Shown piece by piece: positions 50,827-60,461 of a stretch of 64,000 nt of DNA. The notes below the pieces were generated by a model. That model saw only the letters and a list, made by a program, of their open reading frames with translations, made no database searches and was not told the origin of the DNA. The stretch comes from Nocardia wallacei (GTDB lineage: Bacteria; Actinomycetota; Actinomycetes; Mycobacteriales; Mycobacteriaceae). The stretch's first letter is position 1. Every line of letters starts with the position of its first letter. The translations under genes were made by a program, and so were the position numbers. The stretch is from assembly GCF_029869545.1 (NCBI RefSeq), contig NZ_JARWQD010000379.1, positions 1 through 64,000 on the forward strand. Direction: 5' to 3'.

Positions 50827-53286
50827 TCAGTAAATCGCCCAGGACTCGGCACCGCTGTCCGTTTCGGCCGGTTTCTCCGGTTCCGGTTGCGGAACGACCG
50901 CCAGCAGCGCGGCCTCGATTCCGGCGCGCCGCTCGGCCGTATCCTCGTCGCCGAGATCCAGGCAGAACGCGTCGACCACGGCCGAACCCATGGTGACCAC
51001 CTTCGCCCAGAGCACGTCGACCCCCGCCCCGGCGAGGGCGGCGGCCAACCGGCTGAGCAGGCCGATCCGGTCCTCGGCGCGCAGTTGCAGCAGCACCTGG
51101 CCGGGGGCGCCGGATTCGGTCCAGATCAGCCGCGGACGGGCCTGGGCATACGGATTCGCCCGCGCACCCGCATCGCGTTCCTTCTTCGCCAGCCCCGCAG
51201 CCAGATTCAGATCGCCCTTTACCGCGCGGATCAGCTCCTGACGCAGCAGCCCCGGATCCGGCGGATCGCCGAACATCGGTGTCACCACGAACCGATCGAT
51301 CGCGGCGGCCCCGGAACCGCCCAGGTCAGCCGACAGCACCCGCAGCGAATGCAGCGCCAGCACCCCGGCGGCGTCGGACAGCAGGCCGGGCGTATCGGGC
51401 GCGATAACCGTGACGACGTGGGTGTAGCGCCCGTCGCCGGGCACCAGCTCGACGTGCACGCCACCGGCCTTCGCCTTCTCCAGCAGGTCGCCGGAGATCG
51501 GATCCGGTTGCGGCAGCGGCTCTCCGGCCATCACCAACCGGCAGCGGCGCACCAGCTCGCCGATCAGAGAGGCCTTCCAGTCGCCCCACACGCCTGGGCC
51601 GGTGGCCAGCGAGTCCGCCTCGGCCAGCGTATGCAGCAGCTCCAGCAGCTGTGGGTCGCCGCCGAGCGCGTCGACGACCCGCTGCACGGTCTCGGGATCG
51701 GCGAGGTCGCGCCGGGTCGCCGTATCGGGCAGCAGCAGGTGGTGGCGGACGACGGCCGACAGCGCCCGCACATCGGCGGGCCACAGCCCGAGCCGGCGGC
51801 CGATCTGCGTCGCCAGGTCGGCGCCCACGATGCTGTGGTCCTCGGGGCGGCCCTTGCCGATGTCGTGCAGCAACGCACCCAGCAGCAGCAGGTCCGGACG
51901 CGATACCCGGGTGCTCAGGCCGCTGGCGTAGGCGACGGTCTCCACCAGGTGGCGGTCCACGGTCCAGGTGTGCTGCGGATCGCGCGGGGGCAGGTCGCGC
52001 ACCGCGCCCCATTCCGGAAACAGCCTGCCCCACAACCCCGTTCGGTCCAGCGCCTCCACCGCATCCACCGTGCCCCGGCCGGCACCGAGCAGCACGAGCA
52101 GATCGTTGAGCGCCTCCCGCGGCCACGGCTCGCGCAGCTCCGGCGCGTCCTCGGACAGCCGGTTGAGCGTGGTCGCCGCCATCGGCAGCCCCGTCTGCGC
52201 CGAGGCCGCGGCCACCCGCAGGATCAGGCCCGGATCCTTCTGCGGGCGGGCATCGCGCGCGAGCACCACCTCGCCGGCGTGTTCGACCACCCCCTCATCG
52301 AGTGGTCGGCGCACCGGCATGCGGCGCAGCCGGGCCAGGCCGCGCCGCGGCAGCGCATTGCCCGCGGTCCGCAATCCGACATCGACCGAATAGCCCACCG
52401 TGCGCGCGGCGTCGCTGAGCGTGCGGGCCAGGTCGAACCGGTCGCCGATGCGCAGGGCCGCGCCGATCTCGTCGGCGTCCTGGGCGCGCAGCTGCTCGCG
52501 GGAGCGGCGGGCGACGCGATGCAGTTCCGTGCGCACGTCCAGCAGGCGGCGGTGCGCCTGCTTCAGACCGCCGCCGGGAACGTCCGGGCCGAGCCCCGGC
52601 ATGGCATCGGTCAGCTGGGCGATGGCGAGGGCGTCCAGCAGCTGGATGTCCCGCAGCCCGCCGCGGCCGTTCTTCAGATCGGGCTCGGCGCGATGGGCGA
52701 TCTCGCCGCTGCGCTTCCACCGGAGCTGTGCCTGCTCCACCAATTCGCCGAAGCGGGAACGGATTCCGGTGCGCCACTCCCGGCGCACGCCGCCGATCAG
52801 CAGGTTGCTCAGCTCGGTATCGCCGACGATGTGCCGGGCCTCGAGCATGCCGAGGGCGGCGGTCAGATCGTCGGCGGCCACCCGCAGCGCCTGCGGGACC
52901 GTCCGCACGCTGTGATCGAGCTTGATGTGGGCGTCCCAGAGCGGATACCACAGCCGATCGGCGATCTCGGCCACGCGCTCGGGATCGACGTCATCGTGCA
53001 GCAGCACCAGGTCCAGGTCCGAGTAGGGCAGCATCTCCCGGCGCCCGAGCCCGCCGACCGCGACCACCGCCAGGCCGCTGTCGCGGGTGATCCCCAGTTC
53101 GGCGCCCTTGCTCGTGAGCCACAGATCGTGCAGGTCGACCAGCGCCTGGCGCAGCGATTCGGCATCCAGGCGCGGATGGCGGGTGTCGCCGCCGTCGAGC
53201 AGTTGCTCCCGGGCCCGCACCAGATCCGTTGCGCCGCCCGGTGTTTCCTCTCTCGCCTGCCTACCCACAACCACCACCCAATCCAT
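50827..53286 (-). CDS. glnD: PII nucleotidyltransferase GlnD
   Basis: The protein adds and removes a nucleotide on PII according to glutamine level; in actinobacteria it is known to adenylylate GlnK. The nucleotidyltransferase core (GLGRREMLPYSDLDLVLLHD), the HD domain (LLGALLHDIGKGRPEDHS) and two C-terminal ACT domains (TVIAPDTPGLLSDAAGVLA and RAEDRIGLLSRLAAALAGA) are in order. The ATG at 53286 gives 819 residues. It is third in the amtB-glnK-glnD operon, 224 bases after glnK. Confidence 0.94.
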   Translation of the reverse strand: MDWVVVVGRQAREETPGGATDLVRAREQLLDGGDTRHPRLDAESLRQALVDLHDLWLTSKGAELGITRDSGLAVVAVGGLGRREMLPYSDLDLVLLHDDVDPERVAEIADRLWYPLWDAHIKLDHSVRTVPQALRVAADDLTAALGMLEARHIVGDTELSNLLIGGVRREWRTGIRSRFGELVEQAQLRWKRSGEIAHRAEPDLKNGRGGLRDIQLLDALAIAQLTDAMPGLGPDVPGGGLKQAHRRLLDVRTELHRVARRSREQLRAQDADEIGAALRIGDRFDLARTLSDAARTVGYSVDVGLRTAGNALPRRGLARLRRMPVRRPLDEGVVEHAGEVVLARDARPQKDPGLILRVAAASAQTGLPMAATTLNRLSEDAPELREPWPREALNDLLVLLGAGRGTVDAVEALDRTGLWGRLFPEWGAVRDLPPRDPQHTWTVDRHLVETVAYASGLSTRVSRPDLLLLGALLHDIGKGRPEDHSIVGADLATQIGRRLGLWPADVRALSAVVRHHLLLPDTATRRDLADPETVQRVVDALGGDPQLLELLHTLAEADSLATGPGVWGDWKASLIGELVRRCRLVMAGEPLPQPDPISGDLLEKAKAGGVHVELVPGDGRYTHVVTVIAPDTPGLLSDAAGVLALHSLRVLSADLGGSGAAAIDRFVVTPMFGDPPDPGLLRQELIRAVKGDLNLAAGLAKKERDAGARANPYAQARPRLIWTESGAPGQVLLQLRAEDRIGLLSRLAAALAGAGVDVLWAKVVTMGSAVVDAFCLDLGDEDTAERRAGIEAALLAVVPQPEPEKPAETDSGAESWAIY

Positions 53287-53510
53287 GTCCCGCACCCTGC
53301 GTGCGGAACGACCCGTGCATCCGCCCGGCCCGGAGCGGGCCGGATCGCATGCGCGCGGCCCCGCCCCCACCTGTCCGGCCGGGGGGGGGCCGCCGTGCGC
53401 TGCTGTTCGCTGCGGCGGGGGCGTGTCGCCTGCCGCAGCCGATATCGGCGAGAGCGAGCCCTACGCGGCCGTGCGGAACTGCCGCTCCCGCCGAATCATG
53501 TGCCGCGTTC

Positions 53511-53849
53511 CTACAGCGCGTCGGCCCCGCGTTCGCCGGTCCGGACCCGGATCACCGACTCGACCGGGCTCACCCAGACCTTGCCGTCGCCGATCTTGCC
53601 GGTGCGGGCCGCCTCGACGATCACCTCGACGACTTTCTCGACGGAGGCATCGTCCACGACGACCTCGACGCGAACCTTCGGCACGAAGTCGACGGAGTAC
53701 TCGGCCCCGCGGTAGACCTCGGTGTGCCCCTTCTGGCGCCCGTAGCCCTGCACCTCGCTGACGGTCATGCCCAGCACGCCTGCCTGCTCCAACCCGCTCT
53801 TGACGTCCTCGAGCGTGAACGGTTTGACGATTGCAGTGATCAGTTTCAT
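53511..53849 (-). CDS. glnK: PII signal protein GlnK
   Basis: The start MKLITAIVKPFTLEDVKSGL, the T-loop YRGAEYSVDFVPK with the modified Tyr51, and VVEVIVEAARTGKIGDGKVW are all present at the normal 112 residues. It blocks AmtB when nitrogen is plentiful. It starts five bases after amtB. Confidence 0.95.
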   Translation of the reverse strand: MKLITAIVKPFTLEDVKSGLEQAGVLGMTVSEVQGYGRQKGHTEVYRGAEYSVDFVPKVRVEVVVDDASVEKVVEVIVEAARTGKIGDGKVWVSPVESVIRVRTGERGADAL

Positions 53850-53853
53850 TGCG

Positions 53854-55200
53854 TCATGCCTCCTTGACGGCCGTACGTGCCGTGCCACCCACAGCAGCGA
53901 AATCGTATGCCGTTTCCGCGTGCTCCGACTCGTCCATCCCCTGGAACTCGGCATCTTCGTTCGCGCGCAGGCCGATGGTGAACTTGATCGCCAGCGCGAT
54001 GATCGCCGTGGCCACGCCGGAGAAGATCAGCACCGCGAAGGCGCCGACGGCCTGCTTGCCGAGCTGGTCGAAGCCGCCGCCGTAGAACAGGCCCTCGACC
54101 GCGGCGGGCGCCTCCGAGGTGGCCACCAGGCCCACCATCAGGGTGCCGACCAGGCCGCCGACCAGATGCACGCCGACCACGTCGAGCGAGTCGTCGAAAC
54201 CGAACTTGAACTTCAGGCCCACCGCCAGGGCACACAGCGCACCGGCGACGATGCCGATGGCCAGGGCACCGACGACATTCACCGAGGAACACGCCGGGGT
54301 GATCGCGACCAGTCCGGCCACGATGCCCGAGGCCGCGCCCAGCGAGGTGGGCTTGCCGTCGCGGAACTTCTCCACCAGCAGCCAGGCCAGCATGGCGGCC
54401 GCGGTGGCGATGGTGGTGGTCACGAAGGTGGCGCCCGCGATGCCGTTGGCGGCGGTGGCCGAACCGGCGTTGAAGCCGTACCAGCCGAACCACAGCAGAC
54501 CGGCGCCGAGCATGACGAACGGAAGGTTGTGCGGGCGCATCGGGGTCTTGGGCCAGCCCTTGCGCTTTCCGAGCACGATCGCCAGCACCAGGCCCGCGAT
54601 ACCGGCGTTGATGTGCACGGCCGTGCCACCCGCGAAGTCGATCGCCTTCAGCTTGTTGGCGATCCAGCCGCCGTGCTCGCCGGTGATGCCGTCGAAGGAG
54701 AACACCCAGTGCGACACCGGGAAGTAGACGACCGTGGCCCACACGCCCGCGAACAGCAGCCAGGAGCCGAACTTCAGGCGGTCGGCGACCGCACCCGAGA
54801 TGAGAGCGACGGTGATGATCGCGAACATCAGCTGGAATGCCACGAAGACCGACAGGGGAATGCTGCCCGCGATCGGCACCGAGGCAGGGGCGGCCGGATC
54901 GGTGGTGGCCAGGTAACTGCCGCCGAAGACCGACTTCAGGCCGAAGTACTGCGTCGGGTCGCCGAACAGGCTGCCCTTGTCGTCGCCGAAGGCCATCGAG
55001 AAGCCGTAGAGCGACCATAGGACCGTGATCAGGCCCATCGCGCTGATGCTCATCATGATCATGTTGAGCACGTTCTTGCCGCGCACCATGCCGCCGTAGA
55101 AAAACGCCAGGCCTGGAGTCATCAGCAACACGAGTGCCGAGCTAGCCAGCATCCATGCGGTGTCCCCGGTGTTGGGTTCACCGATTACGGGAAACGCCAC
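53854..55200 (-). CDS. amtB: Ammonium transporter AmtB
   Basis: The 11-helix ammonium channel is evident from TAWMLASSALVLLMTPGLAF, FYGGMVRGKNVLNMIMMS, DFAGGTAVHINAGIAGLVLA and FGYDGGS-like FNAGSATAANG segments. The GTG at 55200 with AGGAGG six bases upstream is better than the ATG at 55215, which lies in front of that site. It heads the nitrogen operon. Confidence 0.94.
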   Translation of the reverse strand: MAFPVIGEPNTGDTAWMLASSALVLLMTPGLAFFYGGMVRGKNVLNMIMMSISAMGLITVLWSLYGFSMAFGDDKGSLFGDPTQYFGLKSVFGGSYLATTDPAAPASVPIAGSIPLSVFVAFQLMFAIITVALISGAVADRLKFGSWLLFAGVWATVVYFPVSHWVFSFDGITGEHGGWIANKLKAIDFAGGTAVHINAGIAGLVLAIVLGKRKGWPKTPMRPHNLPFVMLGAGLLWFGWYGFNAGSATAANGIAGATFVTTTIATAAAMLAWLLVEKFRDGKPTSLGAASGIVAGLVAITPACSSVNVVGALAIGIVAGALCALAVGLKFKFGFDDSLDVVGVHLVGGLVGTLMVGLVATSEAPAAVEGLFYGGGFDQLGKQAVGAFAVLIFSGVATAIIALAIKFTIGLRANEDAEFQGMDESEHAETAYDFAAVGGTARTAVKEA

Positions 55201-55270
55201 CTTGTTCCTCCTCATCTCGGGCCCGGCCGATTACGGCGAACGAGCCTGACAAGAAGGTTCCTCAGTCGGT

Positions 55271-55309
55271 GTTTCCGCCGTGACGCGGCGATGTTTCCGC
55301 TGGGTGAAC
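55271..55309 (-). promoter_or_regulatory. GlnR-like box upstream of amtB
   Basis: On the minus strand TTCAC-n6-GAAAC is followed by GTCAC-n4-GAAAC. The half-sites resemble the GlnR consensus (gTnAC-n6-GaAAC repeated), although the second spacing is short. It lies about 70 bases before the amtB start, where GlnR activation would be expected. Confidence 0.55.
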
Positions 55310-55329
55310 GGATGAACGTGCATTGTTGC

Positions 55330-55346
55330 CATCACGTTTCGTGATG
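55330..55346. promoter_or_regulatory. 17-bp palindrome upstream of amtB
   Basis: CATCACGTTTCGTGATG is a perfect 7-bp dyad around TTT. It lies 130 bases before amtB, outside the GlnR-like box, and may bind a second regulator. Confidence 0.45.
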
Positions 55347-55497
55347 TTCACCACTGTACGGACCTCGCGGCGATCGACTCGGGGCTGTGAGCTTCCGGAC
55401 TCGGGTATGCCGTGGTCAGCCCGGCAATCCGGGAAAACCACCCGCCGGATCCGAGGCCCGCTCAGCTCGGGCCCTCCCCACCGAACCGACCGGAATG

Positions 55498-57228
55498 TCA
55501 GCCGAGGAGGGCGTCGACGAAGGCGCCGGGCTCGAAGGGCGCGAGGTCGTCGGCGCCCTCGCCCAGGCCGACCAGCTTCACCGGGACGCCGAGTTCGTGC
55601 TGCACCTGGAAGACGATGCCGCCCTTGGCGGTTCCATCCAGCTTGGTCAGCACCACGCCGGTGATGTCGACGACCTCCGCGAACACCCGCGCCTGGGTGA
55701 GCCCGTTCTGGCCGACGGTGGCGTCGAGCACCAGCAGCACCTCGTCGACCGCGGCCTTCTTCTCCACCACTCGCTTGACCTTGCCCAGCTCGTCCATCAG
55801 GCCGGTCTTGGTGTGCAGGCGGCCCGCCGTGTCGACCAGCACCGCGTCCACGCCGTTATCGATACCGGTGCTGACCGCGTCGAAGGCCACCGATGCGGGA
55901 TCGGCGCCCTCGCGACCGCGCACGGTCTCCGCGCCGACCCGCTCTCCCCAGGTCTGCAGCTGGTCGGCGGCGGCGGCGCGGAAGGTGTCGGCGGCGCCGA
56001 GCAGGACCCGGCGGCCGTCGGCCACCAGCACGCGGGCCAGCTTGCCGGTGGTCGTGGTCTTGCCGGTGCCGTTGACGCCGACGACCAGCAGGATCGACGG
56101 ATGGTCGTCGTGCGGGAGGGCCCGGATCGAGCGATTCAGCTCCGGGCGCAGCGCCTCGACCAGCACGTCGCGCAGCACCTGGCGGGCCTGTTCGTCGGTG
56201 CGGACGCTGCGCGCGGCCATTTCCTCGCGCAGCCGCTGCACGATCGCGGTGGTGCTGGCCGTGCCGAGGTCGGCCATGACCAGCGTGTCCTCGATCTCCT
56301 CCCAGGAGTCCTCATCGAGATCGCCGCCGCCGAGCAGGCCGAGCAGGCTCTTACCGACCGCGTTCTGCGAGCGCGACAACCGCCCGCGCAGCCGGGTGAG
56401 GCGCCCTGCCGTGGGCTCGATCTCCTCGAGCTCCGGTGCGAGCGTGGAGGTTTCGGGTGCGGTGGTTCCGGGACGCGCAGTCTCGGGTGCTGCGGTTCCG
56501 GCAGATGCGGTGGTCCCTGGCGCGGTCGGGCCGGTGGTTCGCCCCGGCGCGGTGCCCGGCTCAGCGGTATCCGGCGCGGCGGCGCCGGACGCGGCAGTCC
56601 CGGCGCGGTCGGCGCCGGGCGCAGCGGTATCACCCGTGGCGGTGTCCCCCGGCGCAGCAGTTCCAGCGGGAGCTGTACCAGCGCGGTCGCCGGGGGCGGC
56701 GGTGTCACCCGGCGCGGCAGTTCCGGCGGGAGCGGTACCGGCGCGGTCGCCGGGGGCAGCGGTGTCGCCCGTGGTGGTTTCCGGCGCGGCGGTTCCGGTC
56801 TCGATCGTCGCTGTCGAAGCCGCGGCGTCCGTCGGCGCATCGGCGGCGGCGACCTCCTCGCCGACGATCTCCTGCTCGAGCGCGGCCTCGGCGGTGGGCT
56901 CCGGGAGGCGGACGTCGGTGATGGTGCGGCGCGCCGAGTCGCGCGGGACGGCGGCATCGTCGCCGATGTGCGGCTGGCCCTCGTCGTCGGTCCGCTCGAG
57001 CGGCGCCGGTTCCTTCTCCCGCTCCGCGACGCCCGTCCCGGCGCCGCCCTGACTGAAGCTGAATCCACCGGCCGCCTTGTACCCGCCCGACTTGTCGGTC
57101 AGCTCCTTCTCGGGAGCGGCCGGGGTCAGCGTCACCCGGCGGCGTTTGTACAGGACAAATCCGGAAACGAACGCCACCAGCAGCACGGCGGCGATCGCGG
57201 CGATCAGAATCCAAGCTTGCGCAGTCAC
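55498..57228 (-). CDS. ftsY: SRP receptor FtsY with long acidic linker
   Basis: An N-terminal membrane helix (AWILIAAIAAVLLVAFVSGF) is followed by a 215-residue disordered linker. The linker holds repeats of the type GTAPAGTAAPGDTAAPGDRA (about residues 140-230). The NG domain comes last: VGVNGTGKTTTTGKLA, DTAGRLHTKTGLMDELG and TKLDGTAKGG. It receives SRP at the membrane. GTG start. The membrane anchor is usual in actinobacteria, but this linker is unusually repetitive. Confidence 0.94.
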   Translation of the reverse strand: MTAQAWILIAAIAAVLLVAFVSGFVLYKRRRVTLTPAAPEKELTDKSGGYKAAGGFSFSQGGAGTGVAEREKEPAPLERTDDEGQPHIGDDAAVPRDSARRTITDVRLPEPTAEAALEQEIVGEEVAAADAPTDAAASTATIETGTAAPETTTGDTAAPGDRAGTAPAGTAAPGDTAAPGDRAGTAPAGTAAPGDTATGDTAAPGADRAGTAASGAAAPDTAEPGTAPGRTTGPTAPGTTASAGTAAPETARPGTTAPETSTLAPELEEIEPTAGRLTRLRGRLSRSQNAVGKSLLGLLGGGDLDEDSWEEIEDTLVMADLGTASTTAIVQRLREEMAARSVRTDEQARQVLRDVLVEALRPELNRSIRALPHDDHPSILLVVGVNGTGKTTTTGKLARVLVADGRRVLLGAADTFRAAAADQLQTWGERVGAETVRGREGADPASVAFDAVSTGIDNGVDAVLVDTAGRLHTKTGLMDELGKVKRVVEKKAAVDEVLLVLDATVGQNGLTQARVFAEVVDITGVVLTKLDGTAKGGIVFQVQHELGVPVKLVGLGEGADDLAPFEPGAFVDALLG

Positions 57229-57321
57229 GCCCCCATCCTTTCAGAACGGGGGGTAACGCCTGCGGGGCGGCGGGGACGTGGCGCGTCGACACGCCGGGTC
57301 CGTGGCGCCGTGAACGTGAAC

Positions 57322-57729
57322 TCAGCCGAGGCGGGTGTAGTTCCCGGCCTCGGACTCGTCCGGCGACGTGGTGAGGAACGCGTCCAGCATTTCCTCGGCG
57401 AGGGCGGGCGAGGTCAGCCGCAGGCCCAGGGCCAGCACGTTGGCGTCGTTCCACTTCCGCGCGCCCTCGGCGGTGCCGCGATCGGTGCACAGCGCGGCCC
57501 GCACCCCCGCGACCTTGTTCGCCGCGATCGAGACTCCGGTGCCGGTCCAGCAGCACACCACCCCGCGGTCGGCGACGCCCCGCGCGACCGCCTCCCCCAC
57601 TGCGCTGCCGACCTCGGGCCAGGCGATGTCCTCGCCGACCACCACCAGATCGTGCCCCTGGGCGGTCAGCCAATCCTTCATATAGCGAGTCAGATCCGTG
57701 GATTCATCGGTACCGAAGGCGATCCGCAT
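57322..57729 (-). CDS. RpiB/LacAB-family sugar-phosphate isomerase
   Basis: The fold is shown by VVCCWTGTGVSIAANKVAGVRAAL and NDANVLALGLRLTSPALAEE. The Cys in the CWTGTG loop is the usual catalytic base. At 135 residues it is slightly short. It could be ribose-5-phosphate isomerase B or a related isomerase; the sequence does not decide. It is 93 bases from ftsY. Confidence 0.85.
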   Translation of the reverse strand: MRIAFGTDESTDLTRYMKDWLTAQGHDLVVVGEDIAWPEVGSAVGEAVARGVADRGVVCCWTGTGVSIAANKVAGVRAALCTDRGTAEGARKWNDANVLALGLRLTSPALAEEMLDAFLTTSPDESEAGNYTRLG

Positions 57730-57903
57730 ACTACGAGGGTACGGTTGGCCCCACGCCCACTAACACACCGCGAGGTTACTCAGCGCCAGGACACGCCGCA
57801 CGGACGGTTGTCGACCCCGTCAACTACCGACCGGTCTGCTCGTCTGCGCACCACGCGGCGGAAGGCGCGGCGAATCCGACAGCTAGACAATAGGATCGGC
57901 GAC

Positions 57904-58293
57904 GTGACCGATCGAAATGTGCTTGGGGGACCGCTGGAGGAGTGCGGCACCGATCCTCTCACCGGCTTCTACCGGGACGGGTGCTGCAGCACCGGGCCGG
58001 AGGACCTGGGCAGCCACACGGTGTGCACTGTCGTGACCCAGGAATTCCTGGAACACCAGAAGTCGATCGGCAACGACCTGATCACTCCGCGCCCGGAGAA
58101 CAACTTCCCCGGCCTGCAGCCCGGCGACCGCTGGTGTGTCGTCGCGGTGCGCTGGCTGCACGCCCACGAGGACGGCGTCGCGGCGCCCGTCGTGCTGGCC
58201 GCCACCCACGAGAACGCGCTCGAGGTCGTCCCGATGGACACGCTGCGCAAGTACGCCGTCGACGTCCCCGACGACGTCAGCGACCTACTCTGA
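57904..58293 (+). CDS. DUF2237 family protein
   Basis: The protein of 129 residues begins TDRNVLGGPLEECGTDPLTG, then FYRDGCCSTGPEDLGSHTVC, TVVTQEFLEHQKSIGNDL and PGLQPGDRWCVVAVRW, the DUF2237 signature. The function is unknown. GTG start at 57904. The conserved Cys residues suggest metal or redox chemistry, but this is inference. Confidence 0.85.
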   Translation: MTDRNVLGGPLEECGTDPLTGFYRDGCCSTGPEDLGSHTVCTVVTQEFLEHQKSIGNDLITPRPENNFPGLQPGDRWCVVAVRWLHAHEDGVAAPVVLAATHENALEVVPMDTLRKYAVDVPDDVSDLL

Positions 58294-58381
58294 AGCCCGC
58301 GCGTCCGGCGCCGTCTCGCGCCTGGTGCACGACCCGCATAACGCGATTGCGCGGTCGGCACCCGCCTACCGCTCCCGCCCG

Positions 58382-58843
58382 TCATTGCGGCGCGGGATGC
58401 ACCCGGGCCAGGTAGTCGTGGTAGAGGACGACGAATCCCTCGTCGTCGACGTCGATGTCCGATTCGTAGTCACCCGAGCTGAACCGGACGGTACGGCCGC
58501 CCTGAGGTACGTACCGCTGGGATGTGCGCGTGGCCTCGAGGCTCGGGACCGAGACGAACCGCATCGTGTAGTCGCGTGGCCCGGCACCGGCGGACAGCAG
58601 CCCGTCCCGCACGATCGGCAGCGTGTTGAAGAACGCCGAATGCTGGAGATCGAAGTAGTCCGCCCCGCCCAGCCCGTGCCGCACCGGCCCCGCGCCGATA
58701 TCGACAATCAGCTCGGAACCCTCCAGCACCCAGCGCAATTCGTACACCAGCCCGACCTGAGTCCCCCGCGCTCGATCCAAGCCCTCGACCTGAACGATCT
58801 CCATCCGCGGCTCATCGAGCCCCTGCCACACGAAGGTCCGCAC
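58382..58843 (-). CDS. Putative glycolipid-binding family protein
   Basis: The protein of 153 residues has VYELRWVLEGSELIVDIGAG and DYESDIDVDDEGFVVLYHDY, then LARVHP, the pattern of the putative glycolipid-binding family (PF06475). The function is not proven. It is convergent with the DUF2237 gene and divergent from the next gene. Confidence 0.75.
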   Translation of the reverse strand: MRTFVWQGLDEPRMEIVQVEGLDRARGTQVGLVYELRWVLEGSELIVDIGAGPVRHGLGGADYFDLQHSAFFNTLPIVRDGLLSAGAGPRDYTMRFVSVPSLEATRTSQRYVPQGGRTVRFSSGDYESDIDVDDEGFVVLYHDYLARVHPAPQ

Positions 58844-58886
58844 GCGCCAAGGCTAGCGGCAACGCACCGCGGCAGCGGCGCCGCCA

Positions 58887-59543
58887 GTGCCCGACAACGG
58901 GTCTGCACCGGTCACGGAGTCACCGGGCCGAATCGTTCAGGGCCGATTGCGGAGCGGATTCACCAAACAGGACGTCTACGCCGACGCGCACGGCATAACC
59001 TACGGCAACGACAGCATGCGCTGGGCGGATGTGGAGTGGTTCGGATACTCGCTGACTCGTCAGTTTTTCGAGCATCGGCTCTACGGACTGGTCAAGATTC
59101 ACACCTCCGAGGTGGGAAGTTCCTTCAGATTCACGGTCGGGCGCGGGGCGTACCGGAAGTCGCGCGGCATCCCGAAAGGGCCGGAGATCCCCTTCCTCTT
59201 CCTCAACGACGACCACCGGGAGGTCGACGAGATCTGGAGCGGCCTGGTCGATTTGGCGCAGCAGCACCTGCAGCCCCGGCTTCTCGCGCAGACGCTCGAC
59301 GCGATCCGCGCAGGGCAGCCGGTGACCGTCGCGAACGAATACACCGTGGACGCAAGGGGATTGAGCTACCCGCGCCTGAAACGGGCATACGCCTGGTCCG
59401 ACATCGAGGTCTCGGTGCACGGCGGCTCGGTCTGGTTACAGCCGATCGGCCGCCCGGCACGAGAAGGGCTGGAGATGGTCGCAGGCTTCCCCAACGCAAC
59501 CTTGATCCCACACCTCTACGCCGAGCTGGCAACACATCGGTGA
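58887..59543 (+). CDS. Hypothetical protein, possible PH-like domains
   Basis: The protein of 218 residues contains two similar beta-rich halves, each with the pattern of a Tyr/Ala-Asp-x-x-Gly-(I/L) turn followed by a W-(A/S)-D-(I/V)-E strand (WADVEWFGYSL and AWSDIEVSVHG). It resembles duplicated PH-like domains. I cannot name a function. The first ATG-like codon used is GTG at 58887; a later start is possible. Confidence 0.6.
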   Translation: MPDNGSAPVTESPGRIVQGRLRSGFTKQDVYADAHGITYGNDSMRWADVEWFGYSLTRQFFEHRLYGLVKIHTSEVGSSFRFTVGRGAYRKSRGIPKGPEIPFLFLNDDHREVDEIWSGLVDLAQQHLQPRLLAQTLDAIRAGQPVTVANEYTVDARGLSYPRLKRAYAWSDIEVSVHGGSVWLQPIGRPAREGLEMVAGFPNATLIPHLYAELATHR

Positions 59544-59666
59544 ACGCCCGCCGGTTCGTCGGGTCGTTCGAGATCGAGCAGGAGCAACGAGACGAGTAGC
59601 TCGGCCGCGAGCGCGACCGAAGTAGCCGATTGTGGCCGCGTGGCCTGTTGTGGCCCGCACCATATT

Positions 59667-60461
59667 TCACTGTGTAGCTATCGACTGCTCATGGCGCGTG
59701 GTTGCGGTGCGGCGGCGGTGGGCCTTTTGGCGGCAGGCTGGGGAGCAGTAGCGGGCGGGGCGGCCGGTGGGGGAATGGTGGAGTGGGGTGCCGCAGATGG
59801 GGCAGGGGGTGGGGCGGGTTTCGTTACGTGAGGTGGTTTCGTTACGGTGGGTGGGGCGGGTTCGGGATTTCGTTACGGTCCCTGACGGGGGTGTGCGCAT
59901 GGCCTCCAGTAGCAAGGTGACCGGCCGGGCGAGTGTGTGTGATCCTCCCGAATTTCGCTGCATGGCAACGCATCCGGCGAAGATGGCCAGGATGTCGGGC
60001 AGTGTGAGGTCCGCGTGGATCGAGCCGTCGCGCTGCGCCGCGATCAGGAGCGACTCCAGGGCTCGGCGGAACCGCTCCCCTGCGTCGTGCAGCAGCTCTC
60101 GCGGCCATCCGTCGTCGGATTCGAGGACGTCGCACAGCGCCTTGTTGCCCGGTGTTCTGGTCACCACGGTGGTGCAGAACTCCAGGAATGCCGCACCGGG
60201 GTCGGGCGCATTCCGGTACCTCAGAGCCAGCGCCGTGAGACGGTCGATACGTTGCTGGACAACGGCTTCCACCAAGTCCAGCTTGGCCGGAAAATGCCGG
60301 TGCACGGTGCCGGTACCGACACCCGCGCGACGCGCGATCTCGGCGAGTGAGACCGAGGTGCCGTGTTCGGCGAGGGCTCGCTGGGCGGCGGTCAGGATCA
60401 GCGCGCGGTTGCGGCGGGCATCGGCGCGGGTGGCCGGTCGCGGCGGCGAGGGAGCATTCAT
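59667..60461 (-). CDS. TetR-family regulator fused to zinc ribbon
   Basis: Residues 15-65 are the TetR HTH (AEIARRAGVGTGTVHRHFPAK) and the ligand domain runs to about 190. Beyond it a low-complexity linker (RTRPTHRNETTSRNET) leads to CPICGTPLHHSPTGRPARYC, then SPACRQKAHRRR, a four-Cys zinc-ribbon like those found alone at the ends of actinobacterial proteins. Such a fusion is uncommon. The linker DNA carries the 10-mer described separately. The divergent NmrA-like gene is a probable target. Confidence 0.85.
   Translation of the reverse strand: MNAPSPPRPATRADARRNRALILTAAQRALAEHGTSVSLAEIARRAGVGTGTVHRHFPAKLDLVEAVVQQRIDRLTALALRYRNAPDPGAAFLEFCTTVVTRTPGNKALCDVLESDDGWPRELLHDAGERFRRALESLLIAAQRDGSIHADLTLPDILAIFAGCVAMQRNSGGSHTLARPVTLLLEAMRTPPSGTVTKSRTRPTHRNETTSRNETRPTPCPICGTPLHHSPTGRPARYCSPACRQKAHRRRTATTRHEQSIATQ
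59819..59877. repeat. TTTCGTTACG repeats in tetR linker
   Basis: The 10-mer TTTCGTTACG occurs at 59819-59828, 59837-59846 and 59868-59877, and a fourth time at 60461-60470 across the first base of the tetR start codon. In coding sense it gives Asn-Glu-Thr repeats. It may be a drifted repeat or additional operator half-sites. Confidence 0.6.

Noticed and set aside
53287..53510. Gene between glnK and glnD
   Set aside because: The stretch is G/C-rich with a G-run and no frame has coding character.
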